11,053 bases of DNA from Chitinophagaceae bacterium UBA4407 (GTDB lineage: Bacteria > Bacteroidota > Bacteroidia > Chitinophagales > Chitinophagaceae): assembly GCA_002390845.1 (NCBI GenBank), contig DGQT01000115.1, positions 1 to 11,053 of the forward strand, given 5' to 3'. The position numbers were made by a program, and so were the translations under genes. This document shows, in pieces, positions 7,608-11,053 of the stretch (position 1 is its first letter; every line of letters begins with the position of its first letter). The notes below the pieces were generated by a model. The model saw nothing but the letters and a program-made list of their open reading frames with translations. It had not been told where the DNA came from and did not search any database.

Positions 7608-7634
7608 GGCAATAGCGACCAACAGCGGCAATAG
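7595..7634. repeat. Tandem repeat, 19 bp x 2.1
   Basis: The unit AGCGACCAACAGCGGCAAT is present exactly twice (7595-7613 and 7614-7632), followed by AG. It overlaps the right arm of the REP-like palindrome and forms the out-of-family tail of the truncated transposase frame. Confidence 0.9.
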
Positions 7635-7793
7635 ATGGTTTTTCTGCTGATGCCATACTTTGAAGCTAACTTTCTAAAGCCTCCGCCTTGCGTTAAATAC
7701 TCCACAATAATCTGTTCTTTTAAGTCCATAGTTTGGTCGATTTTTAGTCAACCTATTTCAGGACGAGACATACCCTTTTCAGGAAGGATTTGG

Positions 7794-8984
7794 TTAGTCT
7801 AAGTCAAAATATTCGCCTTTGTTTGTATCCAATTCTTTCGCAAGCAACTTGAAATTTTCTTCTGTCGGTTTAAGATTAATGAATTTGTCAATTATTGTTC
7901 TGTTCCTATAAATAACAAAAGTGTTTTCTACACTAGGGTTTATCTTATTAAGGTTTACTTCGCTTTCTGTGTTGGAAAATGAGGGAACAAATGTTAAAGC
8001 AATATTTTTCAAGTTTAGTTCAAGTCCAATATTTTCTAATTCTTCTTGTCGCTTTTCTTTACTATAATCTTTGTCGTTGCCATAAACAAAATAGGCTTTC
8101 AAATACTTACTTCTTGCAATGCTTTGCTGCTCTAAAAATGTTAACCATTTTTTTATGTCCTCCCAATTAGGATTATTACCTACAAAATAAACAATTCCGT
8201 GATAGCGTCCATATTTACAAACCGGGCATGCCCTAGAACCCTTGTCGGGACCAAAGGCGTGAAAAGGTATAAATGATGGTTGGTCTTCGCCAATTTGAAG
8301 CCCAGATTGAGTTTCAACTTTGAAGGTTTCGGGATAGTTCGGAATGTTAAGTCCCAGAATAATATTGTGTTCTGCAATTTGCAGGTCACCTTTTATAAAC
8401 ACTCTTAAAATACCGCTACCACCACGGTTCTCTAATTTCTTTCTTTTTTCACCTGTCAGTAATTTATCATCATCAAATACAAATTCGTCAATGTAATACT
8501 CCTTGTCAATATTGGGTTCTTTTATCGCAGGATGTATATGTGCTTCAAAGTTTCTATTTGGGTAGGGTGCAGGTCTAACAGTGTATATGGCGTATTTGCC
8601 ATTTGCATCTGATTTTACCCAACCACGAATGTAACCATGTCTTACTACTCTTGGGTCTAATCCTTGCCTGGCAGCATACAAACCATTAATATCTGTATGG
8701 TAATAATATAGAATGACATTAGGTGCAGGAGTTTTGCCGTCTAACTTATAAATTGTACCCGTTACTAAAAGTTTTTGTCCTTTTTGTGACCAACCTGCAC
8801 TGGTGTCAATTGATTTGATAACTTTCGGCATACCGATGTACATAAATTCACCATTTTCAAACGGTCCACCAACAATGCCGCTTTTTTCTGCTGGATTTTT
8901 AGAATTTGATGTTGTTTGCCCATTACAGCTAAGTAATAAAGAAGTGAAAATTACTAAAAAAATGAAATTTGTTTTTGTTGCCAT
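7794..8984 (-). CDS. Lipoprotein: intradiol-dioxygenase-like domain fused to a thioredoxin-like CPVC domain
   Basis: The 396-residue protein has a lipoprotein signal (MATKTNFIFLVIFTSLLLSC, Cys20, then NGQ). Residues about 70-215 resemble the beta-sandwich of intradiol ring-cleavage dioxygenases (protocatechuate 3,4-dioxygenase type). The four expected Fe(III) ligands are all visible: Tyr103 in DINGLYAA, Tyr141 in RPAPYPN, and His149 and His151 in AHIHP. The active-site Arg that precedes the first His by three in the classic enzyme is Phe146 here, so ordinary catechol cleavage is doubtful. Residues about 235-375 look like a thioredoxin/peroxiredoxin-type fold with CPVC at 253-256 (SRACPVCKYG), followed by GIVYFVGNN. 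It is predicted to be membrane-tethered outside the cytoplasm. A LytTR membrane regulator gene lies directly upstream on the same strand, 68 bp away. Role unknown; a redox or metal-linked envelope function is inference. Confidence 0.82.
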   Translation of the reverse strand: MATKTNFIFLVIFTSLLLSCNGQTTSNSKNPAEKSGIVGGPFENGEFMYIGMPKVIKSIDTSAGWSQKGQKLLVTGTIYKLDGKTPAPNVILYYYHTDINGLYAARQGLDPRVVRHGYIRGWVKSDANGKYAIYTVRPAPYPNRNFEAHIHPAIKEPNIDKEYYIDEFVFDDDKLLTGEKRKKLENRGGSGILRVFIKGDLQIAEHNIILGLNIPNYPETFKVETQSGLQIGEDQPSFIPFHAFGPDKGSRACPVCKYGRYHGIVYFVGNNPNWEDIKKWLTFLEQQSIARSKYLKAYFVYGNDKDYSKEKRQEELENIGLELNLKNIALTFVPSFSNTESEVNLNKINPSVENTFVIYRNRTIIDKFINLKPTEENFKLLAKELDTNKGEYFDLD

Positions 8985-9000
8985 TGCTAATATTTTCTCG

Positions 9001-9032
9001 CAAATTTCATTTTTAAAGTATTGGAAATCAAA
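9001..9032 (-). promoter_or_regulatory. Candidate promoter of the dioxygenase-like lipoprotein gene
   Basis: On the minus strand, TTTG (9032-9029) and GAAATTTG (9008-9001, one base off TAnnTTTG) are 20 bases apart, the usual Bacteroidota -33/-7 spacing. The start point would be about 10 nt before the ATG at 8984. The gene could therefore have its own promoter although it follows the LytTR gene closely. Confidence 0.35.
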
Positions 9033-9052
9033 TGATATGTTGTAAGATGAGG

Positions 9053-9901
9053 TTATTTTGTTGTCAAGTGATGAGTTTTATTAAACTGGTTTTTAAAATC
9101 AGTTGCAAAGTTTCTGCTAACCCGAAGTTGTACATTATTTTTCATCGTTAAGTCGTAATCGCCATTAAGCCTTGTCGTGTAAGAAGCGACCATTTTAATA
9201 TTTACGATGGTAGATTTATGAACTCTTACAAATTGCTCAGAGTTTAATTTAATTGAAATAGATTTCAAGGTTTCATTGTGCAGGTATTTTTTGCCTTCAA
9301 GTTGAATATTAATGTAAGGTGGGTTTGCTGAAAAATATAAGATTTCAGAAACAATGATACTTTGCTTTTTATTTCCGTCAGATACTAAGAGAGTGCTGAT
9401 AAATTGGTTTAAGATATGCTCGTTTTGTGTTTCAGAAACAGGCTCAACCAATTTTGCTTTTTTTGAAAAAAACTGAAAGGTTAAAACGGGGATTGAGTAA
9501 ATTAGTGCCAACAGGTATAAATGTTCGGATAAAGTATATCTGAATGTTTGTTGAAAGGAATAAGTATGGTAATAAAATACCGTAGAAAGCACCGAAACTA
9601 AGAACGGAAATGCAAACAGGTGAAGAGAAATTGGTAAAATAATTACAGCTACCTGAAATTCTAACCGCTTTTTGTTTTTATGCTTAATAGCAAAATACTG
9701 TGTAAATAATAAGGGTGCAAAAAGCCACCAAAACGAACTGAACATAAATGATTCGGAAAAATAGAATGCCGAATTTTTCAAGTCTGACCGTAAAAAGTCT
9801 TGTGTCAAAGTCAGTAGAACAAAAGCTAATACAAACAGTGTCAAAACAAAAGCAGCTTTCCTGTCTGTAATATCAAATTTTGTGGTCATAGTTCTGTTCA
9901 T
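9053..9901 (-). CDS. Membrane-bound LytTR-family DNA-binding regulator
   Basis: The 282-residue protein has four hydrophobic segments in its N-terminal half: KAAFVLTLFVLAFVLLTL, then FWWLFAPLLF, VAVIILPISLHLFAFPFLVSV and LYLLALIYSIPVLTF. A cytoplasmic LytTR DNA-binding domain follows over roughly the last 95 residues. It has the expected VSEILYFSANPPYINI, KYLHNETLKSI, FVRVHKSTIVNI and LRVSRNF strands. There is no receiver or kinase domain, so it probably senses something in or across the membrane and binds DNA directly. The open frame extends to a GTG at 9931, inside the attC-like repeat. I chose the ATG at 9901; an ATG at 9889 is also possible. It is on the same strand as, and 68 bp upstream of, the dioxygenase-like lipoprotein gene, which is a plausible target. 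Confidence 0.88.
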   Translation of the reverse strand: MNRTMTTKFDITDRKAAFVLTLFVLAFVLLTLTQDFLRSDLKNSAFYFSESFMFSSFWWLFAPLLFTQYFAIKHKNKKRLEFQVAVIILPISLHLFAFPFLVSVLSTVFYYHTYSFQQTFRYTLSEHLYLLALIYSIPVLTFQFFSKKAKLVEPVSETQNEHILNQFISTLLVSDGNKKQSIIVSEILYFSANPPYINIQLEGKKYLHNETLKSISIKLNSEQFVRVHKSTIVNIKMVASYTTRLNGDYDLTMKNNVQLRVSRNFATDFKNQFNKTHHLTTK

Positions 9902-9927
9902 ATTAGTTGGGTGTGTCCGATAGGGTT

Positions 9928-10121
9928 GCACATAACGTCAGGGCTTGGCGATGTGGCGATATTCCGTGTTACGTAAGCCCGGACTGATGCTGAGTAAAGA
10001 TATGAAGATGAAAATATATTCTTAGCTGGGATTTATTCGTCAGTTGGATATGTCGCTCAGCAGCGATATGACGATCAGTCTTTATTCGTTAAGCCGCCAT
10101 ATAGCCAAACCTGTTAGGCGC
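9928..10121. repeat. Large imperfect inverted repeat resembling integron attC sites
   Basis: The outer arms are GCACATAAC (9928-9936) and GTTAGGCGC (10113-10121), pairing at 8 of 9 positions counting one G-T. The main arms GGCTTGGCGATGTGGCG (9942-9958) and CGCCATATAGCCAAACC (10095-10111) pair at 15 of 17. An inner pair, GACTGAT (9982-9988) with ATCAGTC (10074-10080), is perfect. A second, local stem joins GTCAGGGCTT (9937-9946) to AAGCCCGGAC (9975-9984). On the minus strand the element begins 13 bases after the stop of the 244-residue gene with GCCTAAC, which fits the RYYYAAC core of attC. It ends just before the LytTR gene. No integrase is present. The 10 kb-side gap 9932-10133 contains no credible gene. 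Confidence 0.6.
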
Positions 10122-10133
10122 AGGCTTTCATTT

Positions 10134-10868
10134 CTAAGCGACCCATCTAAACGGTTTAGTTTGCTTCAATCTTTCTGCATAAAAATCAAGCGCCTCTTTA
10201 GCAGTTTCAAAAAACTGTCCACCCACTGGTTTGTCGTTGTAGGAAACATAAAACTTACCCAAGGTTTTTGGAACTTCTTCACTATACATTGTTGGTACAA
10301 TATAAGTGTCGAGTGTCCATGTTTCTTTTATGCCCTTGTCAAGACTAAAACGTAACCAGTAATGGCTGGTAAATGGAAAATAGTTAATAAACGATTTATG
10401 TTTCTTTGCTTCAATTAGCATTTCTACATATCTCTCTTTCCACTCTGAAAATTTCCAAAATTCAGTATCATTAAAGAACATATTCTTAACTTTTGTCCAT
10501 GCCTTGTCAATGTCGTTGTTTGAATTTCTGAATTCAAAATCCTTATACAATTCAAGTTCTTCAAATTGTCTATTGATTTCAGAAATGTCTTTTTGCTTGT
10601 CCACCCAAATGTCAATAACGTTTACAAGTCTGTCGATGTTTGTAAAGAGACCCCTTGCGAAACATTCCTCATAATTCTGCTTGTCTGTTCGTTCAAACAA
10701 AACAATTGAAAGATCTTTGTCAGTGGGGCCAAATTCAACTCTAAAGCTTCTGCCGGAGTTATTACAAAAAGCATATCTGTTGGGAAACGTCCCATCAATT
10801 GTCGAAGCCAACTTTACATTTGATTTCAAGCTGTCTAACCGATTCTGTATCTCGTTTGATAGATGCAC
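10134..10868 (-). CDS. Uncharacterised protein, weakly DUF6193-like
   Basis: The 244-residue protein appears soluble, with no signal peptide or membrane segment and many charged and aromatic residues. The segment RLVNVIDIWVDKQKDISEIN (80-99), the middle DIDKAWTKVKN (119-129) and above all FINYFPFTSHYWLRFSL (160-176) recall the pattern of DUF6193 proteins (a helix with W, then a late FP.TSH.xLRFS strand), but the match is from memory and not firm. The C-terminus ends ETAKEALDFYAERLKQTKPFRWVA. The start is a GTG at 10868. No in-frame ATG exists before residue 130, and the frame stays open upstream for some distance, so the N-terminus is uncertain. The gene stands alone between structured repeats at 9928-10121 and 10885-10921, like a gene cassette. 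Function unknown. Confidence 0.75.
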   Translation of the reverse strand: MHLSNEIQNRLDSLKSNVKLASTIDGTFPNRYAFCNNSGRSFRVEFGPTDKDLSIVLFERTDKQNYEECFARGLFTNIDRLVNVIDIWVDKQKDISEINRQFEELELYKDFEFRNSNNDIDKAWTKVKNMFFNDTEFWKFSEWKERYVEMLIEAKKHKSFINYFPFTSHYWLRFSLDKGIKETWTLDTYIVPTMYSEEVPKTLGKFYVSYNDKPVGGQFFETAKEALDFYAERLKQTKPFRWVA

Positions 10869-10884
10869 TGTTGCCTGTTTAAGC

Positions 10885-10921
10885 TTGCCACTAACGCTTG
10901 TATCGGCGTTATTATACGCAA
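10885..10921. repeat. Inverted repeat upstream of the 244-residue gene (attC-like 3' half)
   Basis: TAACGC (10892-10897) and GCGTTA (10906-10911) form a perfect 6-bp stem around an 8-nt loop. TTGC (10885-10888) and GCAA (10918-10921) extend it after a small internal loop. Read on the minus strand the last arm gives GCGTTAGTGGCAAGC, with a GTTAG core like the simple site of attC. It ends 17 bp before the GTG start. Confidence 0.5.
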
Positions 10922-10972
10922 TGTAATATTTTTTCTGGTATTGAAAACCAACCTCTTAATCGTTATACATTT

Positions 10973-10995
10973 TGGATTGTCGTTAGGACAATCCA
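10973..10995. repeat. Perfect 9-bp stem-loop with a GTTAG loop
   Basis: TGGATTGTC (10973-10981) pairs exactly with GACAATCCA (10987-10995) around the loop GTTAG. It has no T tract in either direction, so it is unlikely to be a terminator. The GTTAG loop echoes the cores of the neighbouring inverted repeats. Confidence 0.65.
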
Positions 10996-11021
10996 CTCTG
11001 CACTTTTTCAGCCTCCGCCTT

Positions 11022-11036
11022 TGTTGGTCGCTGACC
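11022..11036. repeat. REP-like palindrome, right copy
   Basis: TGTTGGTCGCTGACC is the exact reverse complement of 15 bases of the palindrome at 7591-7605. The similarity extends a few bases on both sides with small differences. Its own stem is short (TGGTC/GACCA). Confidence 0.65.
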
Positions 11037-11053
11037 ACAGGTGTTCGGAAGAA

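Larger units (their letters stand above)
7571..7729 (-). pseudogene. Truncated transposase OrfA (N-terminal helix-turn-helix only)
   Basis: The ATG at 7729 opens a 52-codon frame. Its first 33 or so residues, MDLKEQIIVEYLTQGGGFRK onward with LASKYGISRKTIY, are a typical IS3-type OrfA helix-turn-helix start. From about residue 34 the frame reads through the 19-bp tandem repeat and REP-like palindrome (CRCWSLLPLLVADQQPSLQ) and stops, with no DDE domain. This is therefore the remnant of an insertion sequence cut off at about 7635. I was not able to assign a family beyond IS3-like. The gene is unlikely to be functional. Confidence 0.7.
7571..7770 (-). mobile_element. Insertion sequence remnant, one end only
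   Basis: It holds the OrfA fragment plus about 40 bases of upstream sequence that read on the minus strand from TGTCTCGTCCTGAAATAGG (7770-7752) to the OrfA start. The TGTC beginning resembles an IS terminus, so 7770 is the likely outer boundary (inference). The opposite end is missing or replaced by repeats. No target duplication can be recognised. The boundary lies 24 bp from the stop codon of the next gene. Confidence 0.45.

Noticed and set aside
7595..7634. Tandem repeat considered as a CRISPR array
   Set aside because: Only two copies with no spacers between them, and no cas genes.
7679..11021. The 11-bp match GCCTCCGCCTT at 7679-7689 and 11011-11021
   Set aside because: The flanks do not match, and a match this short is expected by chance in 11 kb.
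10835..11038. 67-residue minus-strand frame at the right edge, overlapping the 244-residue gene
   Set aside because: It runs through hairpins and the REP-like palindrome and overlaps a better frame; its basic composition comes from the repeats.

Overview
The window looks like chromosomal DNA of a Bacteroidota bacterium, probably Chitinophagaceae or a close relative (inference). The grounds are a short 285-residue primary sigma factor of the Bacteroidota type, several TAnnTTTG-like -7 promoter boxes just upstream of genes, lipoproteins with a CNGQ or CKKE start to the mature chain, and few purine-rich Shine-Dalgarno sequences.

Left part (1 to about 7500), ordinary chromosomal genes: rpoD with a promoter and a clear terminator; a small membrane-anchored, cysteine-rich DUF4258 protein; a membrane-bound FlaA1/WbpM-type UDP-sugar 4,6-dehydratase (minus strand); an acetyl-CoA hydrolase/4-hydroxybutyrate CoA-transferase family enzyme (minus strand); and, divergent from it, a lipoprotein sulfatase closed by an 18-bp perfect terminator hairpin. 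No single pathway joins them. The intergenic gaps here carry four copies of a short dispersed repeat with the core TTGCGTCGC: at 1256-1345, 1977-2040, 5676-5760 and 7499-7575.

Right part (about 7570 to 11053), which looks accessory: it starts with a truncated insertion sequence (first 33 or so codons of a transposase OrfA, running into a tandem repeat and a REP-like palindrome). Three minus-strand genes follow. They are a lipoprotein fusing an intradiol-dioxygenase-like domain to a CPVC thioredoxin-like domain, a four-helix membrane LytTR regulator, and an uncharacterised 244-residue protein weakly resembling DUF6193. The DNA here looks more AT-rich than in the sulfatase and CoA-transferase genes (judged from a few lines, not measured). 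The DUF6193-like gene lies between structured inverted repeats that recall integron attC sites, with GCCTAAC and CGTTA cores and long imperfect stems. A second copy of the REP-like palindrome sits at the far right end in inverted orientation. The best candidate for something undescribed is this cassette-like organisation together with the dioxygenase-thioredoxin fusion.
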